A DNA stretch of 64,000 nt from assembly GCF_013423955.1 (NCBI RefSeq), contig NZ_JACCKX010000001.1:1054001-1118000 (forward strand), written 5' to 3'. Shown piece after piece: positions 54,624-63,665 of the stretch. The translations under genes and the position numbers were made by a program. The stretch is from Ottowia beijingensis (GTDB lineage Bacteria; Pseudomonadota; Gammaproteobacteria; Burkholderiales; Burkholderiaceae_C). Within the stretch, counting starts at the first letter, position 1. Each line of letters begins with the position of its first letter. The notes beneath the pieces are model-generated. The model was not told the origin of the DNA, did no database searches, and saw only the letters and a program-made list of their open reading frames with translations.

Positions 54624-55911
54624 CCTCAATGACGCGCTGATGGCGCGCGCCCGCCAGGTGATCCCCGGCGGCGTCAACTCGCCCGTGCGCGCCTTCCGCG
54701 CCGTGGGCGGCACGCCGCGCTTCGTGCAGCGCGCGCACGGCGCCTACTTCTGGGACGCCAACGACCAGCGCTACATCGACTACATCGGCTCCTGGGGCCC
54801 GATGATCCTGGGCCACGGCCACCCCGCCGTGTTGGAGGCCGTCCAGAAGGCCGCCACCGAAGGCTTCTCGTTCGGCGCGCCGACCGAGCGCGAGATCGAG
54901 CTGGCCGAGGAAATCCTCTCGCTCGTGCCCAGCATGGAGATGCTGCGCCTGGTCAGCAGCGGCACCGAGGCCGGCATGACCGCCATCCGCCTGGCGCGCG
55001 GCGCCACGGGGCGCAGCAAGATCCTCAAGTTCGAAGGCTGCTACCACGGCCATGCCGACGCGCTGCTGGTCAAGGCCGGTTCGGGCCTGGCCACCTTCGG
55101 CAACCCCACCAGCGCCGGCGTGCCGCCCGAGGTGGTGCAGCACACCCTGGTGCTCGAATACAACAACGTGGCGCAACTCGAGGAAGCCTTCGCCCTGCAC
55201 GGCGCCGACATCGCGGGCCTGATCATCGAGCCCATCGCCGGCAACATGAACTTCGTGCGCGCCACGCCCGAGTTCACCCGCCGTGCGCGCGAGCTGTGCA
55301 CGCAGCACGGCGCGCTGCTGATCTACGACGAGGTGATGACCGGCTGCCGCGTCGCGCTGGGCAGCGCGCAAAGCGTGTACGCCAGGCTCATTCCCGGCTT
55401 CGAGCCCGACATCACGGTGATGGGCAAGGTCATCGGCGGCGGCATGCCGCTGGCGGCCTTCGGCGGCAAGCGCGCGGTGATGGAACAGCTGGCACCGCTC
55501 GGCCCGGTGTACCAGGCCGGCACGCTGAGCGGCAACCCGGTGGCCACCGCCTGCGGCCTGGCCACATTGCGCGAGATCAAGCAACCCGGCTTCTTCGACG
55601 AGCTGTCGCGCAAGACGCGCCGCCTGGTCGACGGCCTGGGCGCCGCGGCACAGGCGGCCGGCGTGCCCTTCTCGGCCGATTGCGAAGGCGGCATGTTCGG
55701 CTTCTTCCTGCTGCCCGAATTGCCGCAGAACTATGGCCAGGTGATGAAGACCGACGGCGAGCGTTTCAACCGCCTGTTCCACGGCCTGCTGCAGCGCGGC
55801 GTCTACATCGCGCCGGCGCTGTACGAGGCGGGCTTCGTCAGCGCGGCCCACACCGATGCGGACATCTACGCCACCATCGCCGCGGCGGCCGAGGTGTTCA
55901 AGTCGCTCTGA
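54607..55911 (+). CDS. hemL: Glutamate-1-semialdehyde 2,1-aminomutase
   Basis: 434 residues, intact. [94 protein letters not shown] and [19 protein letters not shown] with the PLP lysine near 270 are the family blocks. It makes 5-aminolevulinate for heme from glutamate-1-semialdehyde. ATG 54607 lies within the end of thiD. Confidence 0.97.
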   Translation: MKPSTDLNDALMARARQVIPGGVNSPVRAFRAVGGTPRFVQRAHGAYFWDANDQRYIDYIGSWGPMILGHGHPAVLEAVQKAATEGFSFGAPTEREIELAEEILSLVPSMEMLRLVSSGTEAGMTAIRLARGATGRSKILKFEGCYHGHADALLVKAGSGLATFGNPTSAGVPPEVVQHTLVLEYNNVAQLEEAFALHGADIAGLIIEPIAGNMNFVRATPEFTRRARELCTQHGALLIYDEVMTGCRVALGSAQSVYARLIPGFEPDITVMGKVIGGGMPLAAFGGKRAVMEQLAPLGPVYQAGTLSGNPVATACGLATLREIKQPGFFDELSRKTRRLVDGLGAAAQAAGVPFSADCEGGMFGFFLLPELPQNYGQVMKTDGERFNRLFHGLLQRGVYIAPALYEAGFVSAAHTDADIYATIAAAAEVFKSL

Positions 55912-56078
55912 TGCTCGCCGCCTCCGTGGCGGCGCCGACCCATCCCAGCGCCCGCCGTGGGCAAGAAAACGCGCGGCCGTCAACTTCGACACGAGCCTGC
56001 CCGCGCGGCATGCGCCGTGGCCGACTACCGGGGGCTAAGCTTGGCGCATCTGTATTGAATGCACTGAGAACCACCCCC

Positions 56079-56339
56079 ATGACGACGATGCCCCGACTCC
56101 TCGCCCTGACCTTGCTGGCGGGCGCCGCCCTCAGCGCCCAGGCCAACACGCCGCAAGCCGCTGCAGCAAGCGCACCGGCGCAGAAGGCCACCGCACAGGC
56201 CGGTGCCAGGCTCGCCGACCTGTCGCACCTGGCACCGCGCGATGCGGCCAAGAAAGACCCGCGCGCCGAGCGCCGCGACGACCACCGCTACGACGCGCGC
56301 GGCGTCAACTGCTCGCTGTACCCGGCGCGCTGCCGCTGA
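56079..56339 (+). CDS. Small secreted protein of unknown function
   Basis: 86 residues from ATG 56079. Signal peptide MPRLLALTLLAGAALSAQA, an Ala/Gln linker, then DLSHLAPRDAAKKDPRAERRDDHRYDARGVNCSLYPARCR with two cysteines seven residues apart. A strong terminator follows, so it has its own transcription unit. I do not recognise the family; a small periplasmic or secreted peptide. Confidence 0.65.
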   Translation: MTTMPRLLALTLLAGAALSAQANTPQAAAASAPAQKATAQAGARLADLSHLAPRDAAKKDPRAERRDDHRYDARGVNCSLYPARCR

Positions 56340-56360
56340 TCAGCACTTCGCGCACCCATG

Positions 56361-56390
56361 AAAAAGCGGCCCGCGGGCCGCTTTGCTTTC
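56361..56390 (+). terminator. Rho-independent terminator
   Basis: AAAGCGGCCC pairs with GGGCCGCTTT around CGC-type loop and is followed by a T-rich tail. It lies 20 bp past the small secreted gene. Confidence 0.8.
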
Positions 56391-56411
56391 GGCGCGGCCT
56401 TGCGCCGCGGG

Positions 56412-56548
56412 CTCATACCGTTTCGCGTTCAAAACGATGATAAATGACCACGGCTGGCGCCGCATGACAAATGACGAATGCCTTTTTGTCATTGAAGCGC
56501 AGCGAAGTCATTTGTCATTCGTCATTTTTGAAAGCGCATGGGTATCAG
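56412..56548. mobile_element. MITE-like inverted-repeat element, copy B
   Basis: 137 bp. Left arm CTCATACCGTTTCGCG then TTCAAAACGATGATAAATGAC; right arm GTCATTTGTCATTCGTCATT then TTTGAAAGCGC and GGTATCAG. It matches copy A at 11104-11299 with a shorter middle. Its right terminus supplies the purH stop codon. Confidence 0.75.
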
Positions 56549-58147
56549 TGCCTGAAGTGGCGCACGCCGCTGAACACCATCGCCACGCCGCGCTCGTCGG
56601 CCGCGTCGATCACCTCCTGATCGCGCATCGAGCCGCCCGGCTGGATCACGCAAGTGGCGCCATGGTCGATCACCACGTCCAGCCCGTCGCGGAACGGGAA
56701 GAAGGCATCGCTGGCCACCGCACTGCCCTGCAGCGACAGCCCCGCGTGCTCGGCCTTGATGCTGGCGATGCGGGCTGAATCGAGCCGGCTCATCTGGCCG
56801 GCGCCCACGCCCAGTGTCATGCCGCCGCCGCAGAACACGATGGCGTTGCTCTTGACGAACTGCGCCACCTTCCAGGCGAACAGCAGGTCGGCGATCTGCT
56901 CGGGCGTCGGCTGCCTCTTGGTCACCACCTTCAGATCGCTGGCCTTCAGGTCGTGGAAGTCGGCGGTCTGGATCAGCAGGCCCGAGCCGACGCGCTTGAT
57001 GTCCATGGCGTTCTGGCCGCGCTCGAAAGCCGTGGCGCCGTCGCGCTTCACGCCGTCCAGCGGGATGCGCAGCACGCGCACGTTGGCCTTGGCCTTGAAC
57101 ACGGCCAGCGCCTCGGGCGTGAAGTCGGGCGCCATCAGCACCTCGACGAACTGCTTCGACACGGCTTCCGCCGCCGCGCCGTCTACCGGCACGTTGAAGG
57201 CGATGATGCCGCCGAAGGCGCTGGTGGGGTCGGTCTTGAAGGCTTTCGAATAAGCCTCCAGCGCGTTGGCGCCGATGGCCACGCCGCAGGGGTTGGCGTG
57301 CTTGACGATGACGCACGCGGGCTCGACCCATTGCTTCACGCATTCCCACGCCGCATCGGCGTCGGCGATGTTGTTGTAGCTCAGCTCCTTGCCCTGCAGC
57401 TGCTCGGCCGTGACCAGCGAGCCGGGCGCGGGATAAAGGTCGCGGTAGAAGGCGGCCTGCTGGTGCGGGTTCTCGCCGTAGCGCAGGTCCTGCAGCTTGA
57501 CGAAGCGGCCGTTGCTTTGCGAGGCGAAAAGGCTCATAGACGGCACCCCGTCTGCGCCGGCAGCATCGAAATCTATAGCAGACAGGTAATCGCTGATGGC
57601 CGCGTCGTAGTTGCTGATGCGGTTGAACGCCGCCACCGCCAGGCCGAAGCGCGTCTTGTCCGACAGCTTGCCCTGGTTGGCCTTCAGCTCTGCCAGCACC
57701 GGTGCGTACTGATCGGCGTCGGTCAGCACGGCCACGTCCTTCCAGTTCTTGGCGGCGCTGCGCACCATCGCCGGCCCGCCGATGTCGATGTTCTCGATGG
57801 CGTCGGCCAGCGTGCAGCCGGCCTGGGCCACCGTGGCCTCGAACGGGTACAGGTTGACCACCAGCACGTCGATGGTGCCGATGCCGTGGTCGGCCAGCGC
57901 CTGCATGTGGGCCGGCACATCGCGCCGCGCCAGCAGGCCGCCGTGCACCTTGGGTGCAGCGTCTTCACGCGCCCATCCAGCATCTCGGGAACTGCGTCAC
58001 CTCGGCCACCTCGGTCACGGGCAGCCCGGCGTCCTGCAGCAGCTTTGCCGTGCCGCCGGTGGACAGCAGGTTGACGCCCAGCGCCACCAGCGCGGCGGCC
58101 AAGTCGGCCACGCCGGTCTTGTCGGAAACGGAGATCAGTGCATTCAT
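56545..58147 (-). CDS. purH: Bifunctional AICAR formyltransferase / IMP cyclohydrolase, two apparent frameshifts
   Basis: [54 protein letters not shown] from ATG 58147. Adding one C near 57985 gives [12 protein letters not shown], and one near 57952 gives [19 protein letters not shown]. The MGS-like cyclohydrolase domain is followed by the formyltransferase domain with [62 protein letters not shown] and [17 protein letters not shown]. Repaired length about 534. Last two steps of IMP synthesis. Its stop lies in MITE copy B. It follows fis. Confidence 0.94.
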
Positions 58148-58159
58148 GTCAAAGCTCAA

Positions 58160-58226
58160 AGATCAACAATAAAAACGACCTGCAGCGCCCAATACGCCAG
58201 CGCCAACAGCTATCAAAAATCAAGCA
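58160..58226 (-). repeat. SR short repeat
   Basis: AACGACCTGCAGCGCCCAAT, CAGCGCCAACAGCTATC. It lies between fis and purH beside LR copy 6. Confidence 0.8.
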
Positions 58227-58239
58227 CCTTCACACTGGT

Positions 58240-58350
58240 GGCCGCGGAGCAGGCCATGCCAGCGATCGCCGCGGAAGGGCTTGGCCCGCCCGCTGGCGAT
58301 GTCCTCCTTGCGGAGCAGAAGGAGGAAGCGCCGTCAGGCGCTCAGGGAGG
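58240..58350 (+). repeat. LR element, copy 6
   Basis: GGCCGCGGAGCAGGCC to GGCGCTCAGGGAGG, with an expanded middle (TCCTCCTTGCGGAGCAGAAG). Closing end is one base from the fis stop. Confidence 0.88.
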
Positions 58351-58351
58351 T

Positions 58352-58585
58352 TCATATCAGCTTATGTTCCACCAGCTTTTTGCGCAGCGTGTTGCGGTTC
58401 ATGCCCAGCCACTCGGCGGCGCGGCTCTGATTGTGGCCGGCGTGCTGCATCACCACGTCCAGCAGCGGCTTCTCGACCGCGCGCACCACCATGTCGTACA
58501 GCGCGCCCGGCTCGGTGCCGCGCAGATCGCGGAAGTACGCCTCCAGGTTGTCGCGCACACACTCCTCAATGTTCTTCTTGCTCAT
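58352..58585 (-). CDS. fis: Fis family transcriptional regulator
   Basis: 77 residues. EPGALYDMVVRAVEKPLLDVVMQHAGHNQSRAAEWLGMNRNTLRKKLVEHKL is the Fis dimer and helix-turn-helix region. A nucleoid protein that also tunes stable RNA transcription. It starts two bases after the dusB stop, the classical dusB-fis operon. Confidence 0.96.
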   Translation of the reverse strand: MSKKNIEECVRDNLEAYFRDLRGTEPGALYDMVVRAVEKPLLDVVMQHAGHNQSRAAEWLGMNRNTLRKKLVEHKLI

Positions 58586-58587
58586 GG

Positions 58588-59624
58588 TCAGCGGGCCTCC
58601 AATGCTTCCGCAGGCTGGGCGGCGGGCGCCGGGGACAGGCGCTCGTGGCTGTCAGCCAGTTCCTCGAAATAGTCGGCCACCAGCTGCCACTGCACGGCAG
58701 CGCTGTCGACCAGGTTCATGCGGCGGCGGAAGTCCTCGCCGCCGGGCAGCGCGCGCACGTACCAGCCGATGTGCTTGCGCGCCGAGCGCACGCCGCTGAA
58801 TTCGCCATACAGGCCGTAGTGGTCGTGCAGGTGATCGAGCAGCGCGCGCCGCACTTCCAGCACCAGCGGCGGCGCCAGGTGCTGGCCGGTGGCCAGAAAG
58901 TGCGCGACCTCGCGAAAGATCCACGGCCGGCCCTGCGCGGCGCGGCCGATCATCAGCGCGTCGGCGCCGGTGGCGCGCAGCACGGCGTTCGCCTTCTCAG
59001 GTGAATCGATGTCGCCGTTGGCCACCACCGGAATCTTCAGCGCGGCCTTGACGGCAGCGATGGTGTCGTACTCCGCCACGCCCTTGTAACCCTGTTCGCG
59101 CGTGCGGCCGTGCACCGTCACCATCTGCACGCCGGCGCTTTCGGCCGCACGGGCGATGCCGAGGGCGTTCTTCACCCGCGCGCACCAGCCGGTGCGCATC
59201 TTCAGCGTCACCGGCACGCCGTGCGGCGCGCAGGCGGCCACCACGGCCTCGACGATCGAGAGCGCCAGCGCCTCGTCCTGCATCAGCGCGCTGCCGGCCC
59301 ACTTGTTGCACACCTTCTTGGCCGGGCAGCCCATGTTGATGTCGATGATCTGCGCGCCGCGGTCGATGTTGTGGCGCGCTGCCTCGGCCATCATGGCGGC
59401 GTCGGTGCCGGCGATCTGCACGGCGATGGGGCCCGGCTCGCCCGCGTGGTCGGCGCGGCGCGAGGTCTTGAGCGTGTGCCACAAATCCTTGCGCGAGGTC
59501 ACCATCTCGCTCACCGCGTAGCCGGCGCCGAAGCCGCGGCACAGCTGGCGGAACGGCCGATCCGTCACCCCGCCATGGGGGCGACGAACAGGCGGTTGGG
59601 CAGGGAATGGGGACCGATCTGCAT
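58588..59624 (-). CDS. dusB: tRNA dihydrouridine synthase B, one apparent frameshift
   Basis: MQIGPHSLPNRLFVAPMAG from ATG 59624; one extra G in a G4 run near 59573 continues VTDRPFRQLCRGFGAGYAVSEMV. FMN-binding TIM barrel with IDINMGCPAKKVCNKWAGSALM carrying the catalytic Cys near residue 100, TVHGRTREQGYKG, VVANGDIDSPEKA and MIGRAAQGRPWIF. Repaired length about 345. It makes dihydrouridine in tRNA. Upstream of fis. Confidence 0.95.
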
Positions 59625-59754
59625 GGCGGTGGCTGCGCGGCGGCATCGGCACGGCGGTGCGGGGCGCGCGGCAAGGGAGCGGATTCTACCTGCCCAAATT
59701 TTCAGCAATTGAAATGCCGGCCCGCTTTTTGCGACTGCCTACACTCGGCCCCTG

Positions 59755-60243
59755 ATGGACGCCTGGTTGCAACAACTCCTCGCCGCGCTGGCGCTGCCCG
59801 AATACGGGCTGTCCACGCTGTTCGTGGTGGCCTTCGTGGCCGCCACGCTGTTGCCGATGGGCTCGGAGCCGGTGCTGTTCGGCTTGATCAAGCTCAATCC
59901 GGAGCTGTTCTGGCCCGCCATCGCGGTGGCCACCGCCGGCAACACGCTGGGCGGCGTGGTGACCTGGTGGATGGGCCTGGGCGCACACCACGTGGTCGAC
60001 CAATGGCGCGACTCGCCCACCCACCTGCGCGCGCTGACCTGGCTGCAACGCATCGGCCCGCCGGCGTGCTTCCTGTCCTTCCTGCCCGTCATCGGCGACC
60101 CGCTGTGCGCCGTGGCCGGCTGGCTGCGCATGCCGCTGGCGCCCTGCACCGCCTGGATGGCGGCGGGCAAGTTCACGCGCTATGTGGCGATGACGCTGGC
60201 GCTGCTCTATGTGTGGCCCGAAAAGCTCGCGTTTGCTCATTGA
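59755..60243 (+). CDS. yqaA: VTT-domain inner membrane protein, YqaA family
   Basis: 162 residues, about four membrane segments (GLSTLFVVAFVAATLLPMGSEPVLFGLI, WPAIAVATAGNTLGGVVTWWMG, GPPACFLSFLPVIGDPLCAVAGWL, MAAGKFTRYVAMTLALLYVW). The F-LPVIGDP and GNTLGG motifs place it in the YqaA branch of the SNARE-associated/DedA superfamily. Function of the branch is not settled; membrane homeostasis is suggested. Start ATG 59755, divergent from dusB. Confidence 0.88.
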   Translation: MDAWLQQLLAALALPEYGLSTLFVVAFVAATLLPMGSEPVLFGLIKLNPELFWPAIAVATAGNTLGGVVTWWMGLGAHHVVDQWRDSPTHLRALTWLQRIGPPACFLSFLPVIGDPLCAVAGWLRMPLAPCTAWMAAGKFTRYVAMTLALLYVWPEKLAFAH

Positions 60244-60298
60244 TTCATAGCTGCCAGCGCTTGTCACGCCTGCGCTGGCGGCCGATTTGGCTTGAAAC
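60241..60298 (+). repeat. SR short repeat
   Basis: TTCATAGCTGCCAGCGCTTG, TGCGCTGGCGGCC, GATTTGGCTTGAAA; almost the consensus. Confidence 0.9.
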
Positions 60299-60307
60299 CC
60301 GCTGCCC

Positions 60308-60958
60308 ATGACCACCGACCTGTTCACCGACGACACACCGCAGACCGGCGCGACGCGGCTCGGCCCGCAGGCGCAGGTGCTGCGCGGCTTTGCGCTGCCG
60401 TGGGTCGATGTGCTGTGGCCCGCGCTGCAGACCGTGGTGGCGCAGGCACCGTGGCGCCACATGCAGACCCCGGGCGGCCAGCGCATGTCGGTGGCGCTCA
60501 CCAACTGCGGCGCGCTCGGCTGGGTGAGCGACCGGCGCGGCTACCGCTACAGCGCGCTCGACCCCGACAGCGGCCAACCGTGGCCACCACTGCCCGCGCC
60601 TTTCGCCGATCTCGCCACCCAGGCGGCGGCGGCTGCCGGCTTCGACGGCTTCACGCCCGACGCCTGCCTCATCAACCGCTACGCCCCCGGCGCCCGCATG
60701 GGCCTGCACCAGGACCGCGACGAGCGCGACCTGGCGCAACCCATCGTCTCCGTCTCGCTCGGCCTGCCGGCGGTGTTCCTATGGGGCGGCCTGCGCCGTG
60801 CCGACCGCACCGTGCGCGTGCCCCTGCTGCACGGCGACGTGGTGGTGTGGGGTGGTGTGGATCGCCTGCGCTTTCACGGCATCGCGCCGCTGCCCGAAGG
60901 CCATCACCCGCTGACGGGGGCGCAGCGCATCAACTTCACGCTGCGGCGGGCGGGGTAG
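60308..60958 (+). CDS. alkB: AlkB-like 2-oxoglutarate/Fe(II) DNA repair dioxygenase
   Basis: 216 residues. Iron ligands HxD in GLHQDRDE near residue 138 and His in RLRFHGI near 193; the 2-oxoglutarate Arg pair lies in RINFTLRRAG. The nucleotide lid (GGQRMSVALTNCGALGWVSDRRGYRYS) and INRYAPGARMGLHQD are AlkB-type. It removes alkyl lesions from DNA. Single gene after an SR repeat. Confidence 0.94.
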   Translation: MTTDLFTDDTPQTGATRLGPQAQVLRGFALPWVDVLWPALQTVVAQAPWRHMQTPGGQRMSVALTNCGALGWVSDRRGYRYSALDPDSGQPWPPLPAPFADLATQAAAAAGFDGFTPDACLINRYAPGARMGLHQDRDERDLAQPIVSVSLGLPAVFLWGGLRRADRTVRVPLLHGDVVVWGGVDRLRFHGIAPLPEGHHPLTGAQRINFTLRRAG

Positions 60959-60997
60959 CGGGCTTGAAGGCAAGGCGGTGTTGCCACCATGTGCAGC

Positions 60998-61046
60998 AGG
61001 CCCTCACCCCAACCCTCTCCCGCCCGCGGGAGAGGGAGAAAGCCCG
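60998..61046. repeat. GC-rich palindrome
   Basis: CCCTCTCCCGC pairs with GCGGGAGAGGG, preceded by CCCTCACCCCAA. This common betaproteobacterial hairpin lies between alkB and LR copy 7 and could end transcripts from either side. Confidence 0.6.
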
Positions 61047-61049
61047 AAC

Positions 61050-61158
61050 GGCCGCGGAGCAGGCCACGTCAGCGACAGCCGTGCCCGGACCTGCGCCGGG
61101 CACTGGCTGTGTCCCCCTCGCGCAGCAGAGGGGAAGCGCCGTCAGGCGCTCAGGGGGT
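61050..61158 (+). repeat. LR element, copy 7
   Basis: GGCCGCGGAGCAGGCC to GCGCTCAGGGGG, middle variant CCCCCTCGCGCAGCAGAGGG. Closing end is two bases from the ychF stop. Confidence 0.88.
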
Positions 61159-61160
61159 GC

Positions 61161-62255
61161 TCACACGTTAAACAGGAAGTTCATCACGTCCCCATCCTTG
61201 ACGACGTATTCCTTGCCTTCGCTGCGCATCTTGCCCGCGTCCTTGGCGCCCTGCTCGCCCTTGAAGGCGATGTAGTCGTCGAACGCGATGGTCTGGGCGC
61301 GGATGAAGCCGCGCTCGAAGTCGCCGTGGATCACGCCGGCCGCCTGCGGCGCGGTGTCGCCGATGTGGATGGTCCAGGCGCGCACCTCCTTCACACCGGC
61401 GGTGAAGTAGGTCTGCAGGCCCAGCAGCTTGAAGGCGGCGCGGATCAGGCGGTTCAGGCCCGGCTCGTCCTGCCCCATCTCGGCCAGGAAGAGTTCCTTG
61501 TCCTCGTCGCTCATGTCCGCCATGTCGGCTTCCATCTTGGCGCAGATGGCCACCACGGGCGCGTTCTGGCCGGCGGCGTACTCTTTCAGGCGATCCAGCA
61601 GCGGGTTGTTGTCGAACCCGTCCTCGCTCACGTTGCCGACGAACATGGCCGGTTTGGCGGTGATCAGGCACAGCGGCTTGAGCAGCGCCTGCTCTTCTTT
61701 GAGAGCTGCAGCGTGCGCACCGGCTTGCCCTCGTTCAGCGCTGCCTGCACGGTCCCCAGCAGCTTGACCATGGCGGCGGCTTCCTTGTCGTTGCCGCTCT
61801 TGCTGGCCTTGGTGTAGCGCTGCAGGGCTTTCTCGACGGTGCCCAGGTCGGCCAGGCACAGCTCGGTCTGGATCACCTCGATGTCGGAGATCGGGTCCAC
61901 CTTGCCGGCCACGTGCACCACGTTCTCGTCCTCGAAGCAGCGCACCACGTTGACGATGGCGTCGGTCTCGCGGATGTGCGCCAGAAACTGGTTGCCCAGC
62001 CCCTCGCCCTGGCTGGCACCGGCCACCAGGCCGGCGATGTCGACGAATTCGACGATGGCCGGCAGCACGCGCTCCGGCTTCACGATCTCGGCCAGCTGCG
62101 CCAGGCGCGGATCGGGCACCTCCACCACGCCGGTGTTCGGCTCGATGGTGCAGAAGGGGTAGTTTTCCGCAGCGATGCCCGCTTTGGTCAGGGCGTTGAA
62201 AAGCGTGGACTTGCCCACGTTGGGCAGGCCCACGATGCCGCATTGCAGGCTCATG
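61161..62255 (-). CDS. ychF: Redox-regulated ATPase YchF, one apparent frameshift
   Basis: From ATG 62255: [51 protein letters not shown] has the G1 loop and the atypical G-domain of the Obg/YchF group. [22 protein letters not shown] is G3. One extra base near 61708 links NEGKPVRTL to [28 protein letters not shown]. The TGS domain ends [14 protein letters not shown]. Repaired length about 364. It binds ATP rather than GTP and the ribosome. Confidence 0.95.
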   Translation of the reverse strand, partial: HEPAMRHRGPAQRGQVHAFQRPDQSGHRCGKLPLLHHRAEHRRGGGARSAPGAAGRDREAGARAAGHRRIRRHRRPGGRCQPGRGAGQPVSGAHPRDRRHRQRGALLRGRERGARGRQGGPDLRHRGDPDRAVPGRPGHRRESPAALHQGQQERQRQGSRRHGQAAGDRAGSAERGQAGAHAAALKEEQALLKPLCLITAKPAMFVGNVSEDGFDNNPLLDRLKEYAAGQNAPVVAICAKMEADMADMSDEDKELFLAEMGQDEPGLNRLIRAAFKLLGLQTYFTAGVKEVRAWTIHIGDTAPQAAGVIHGDFERGFIRAQTIAFDDYIAFKGEQGAKDAGKMRSEGKEYVVKDGDVMNFLFNV

Positions 62256-62328
62256 TCGGGGCTTTCGGTGGATTCAGGGGAAGCCGTTGATTCTAGCGGC
62301 GGCACGATTCGGGCACTGGCAGAGGATT

Positions 62329-62395
62329 ACAAGCCAAATTGGCATCCAGCGCTTATTTGAAAAGCGCCGATAGCTATCAAAATGATATCAACCAA
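62329..62395 (-). repeat. SR short repeat
   Basis: AAGCCAAATTGGCATCCAGC, AAAGCGCCGATAGCTATC. Confidence 0.85.
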
Positions 62396-62418
62396 ACTCC
62401 TGATTGGTTGCCACGCCG

Positions 62419-63572
62419 TCACTCATGCGGGGCCTTGCGTCGAGGGCTCCGGGGGTGTTTCGTGATCCATCCGTATCGAACAGGATCGATGCGAAGCAGT
62501 TCGGTTTCGGCTGCCCGGCGTTTCTCTTCGGGCATGCCGCGCAACAACGAGCGAATTTCCGAATCATTGCCGGCAGCAGGCGCACCACGTTCTTCGGCCT
62601 TGCAATACCAATCGTGCCCCAGCCCGTATTGGCCTTGCTGGATATGCACGGCGCCAAGCAAGGTGCACGGACGATAGTCTTGCGGAAGTAGTTCATGGGC
62701 GGTCTCGCCCGCTTGCTGAGCGTCGGAAAAACGCTCCAAATCGCGCATGGCACCCCTTGCGTGGTAAGCATCGCCGACTTGAGCTTGTCCTGTTTCAGCC
62801 GCTGCGCAGGAATCGTGGCAAGGAGATCAATGGCTTCCTGCGAGGCATCGCATTTGCGCAGGTGGCCACTGGCACTGATGGCCTGCCAAGGGTCACCGCC
62901 GCGCCTGAATTCAGCCAGGAAGCCGTCTGCCTCGCGACGATGATGGGCAGCCAAAACACCAGCCAAACGGTAACGATTGGCGTGAACCTTGAGCCAGACG
63001 ACATCCTCTTTTGAGAGCCGTCTGCCGGCGTCCAACTCGTGCAGGATCGGCATCAAGCGTTTGAAATCCCCTGCTGCGACGAATTCGTCGACGCCGTACT
63101 TGTGGAGCAGTTCCCTGGTTTTCTGCTTGGCGATGAACTCCGGACTGCTTTCGTATCGGATACGGGCTGCTCGTTGTTGCTCCGCTTCCTCCTTGAGTCG
63201 AGCCTGCAGGGCGGCATCACGCTCGGCGGTCAAGGCGGCCTCCAGGCGCCGTGCGGCAGCCGCTTCTTCCTCGCGTTGGCGGGCGACTTCTTGACGTGTC
63301 TTGCGCTCGAGTTGTGCCCGTGCGGCGTAGTCGGCTTCGGAGATCGCGCCGTCGATCAAGTCCACCAGTGCATGAGCGCCTTGACTGCGCAAGAACGCCT
63401 TGTGGCTGGGATGAACAGTCTGCTTGCCTGCGAGCGCGGTCAGGATGTTGTTCAGTCGAGATCCGATGACCATGGCCCCACTCAAATCGTCCGCCAGAAA
63501 GCGTACAGAAAGCGCCGATGGCTGGGGCACCGCAGGCGTGCGGATGAGCCGTCTCTCGTCGCGCCGCCTCAT
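62419..63572 (-). CDS. Unrecognised protein with coiled coil and TPR-like C-terminus, one apparent frameshift
   Basis: MRRRDERRLIRTPAVPQPS from ATG 63572. A charged coiled coil runs from about 85 to 145 (AAARRLEAALTAERDAAL, LKEEAEQQRAARI), then FIAKQKTRELLHKYGVDEFVAAGDFKRLMPILHELDAGRRL. One extra G in a G4 run near 62745 gives AMRDLERFSDAQQAGETAHELLPQDYRPCTLLGAVHIQQGQYGLGHDWYCKA, a TPR-like hairpin, ending SPRRKAPHE at 62419. Repaired length about 384. I do not recognise it. GC content is clearly lower than its neighbours and SR repeats flank it on both sides, so it may be acquired. Confidence 0.7.
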
Positions 63573-63601
63573 TGCCTCTCCGTTTTTTATTTTTCATTGC
63601 A

Positions 63602-63660
63602 TTAAAGGCTAGAGCGCTTATCCAGCAAGCGCAATCAGCTATGAAAACAGGAGTTTTCGA
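63602..63660 (-). repeat. SR short repeat
   Basis: AAAGGCTAGAGCGCTTATCC, AGCAAGCGCAATCAGCTAT. Confidence 0.85.
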
Positions 63661-63665
63661 TCCCA

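Noticed and set aside
241-63660. A CRISPR array made from the repeated short elements
   Set aside because: The SR copies are kilobases apart, in both orientations and vary in sequence. No regular spacers and no cas genes are present.
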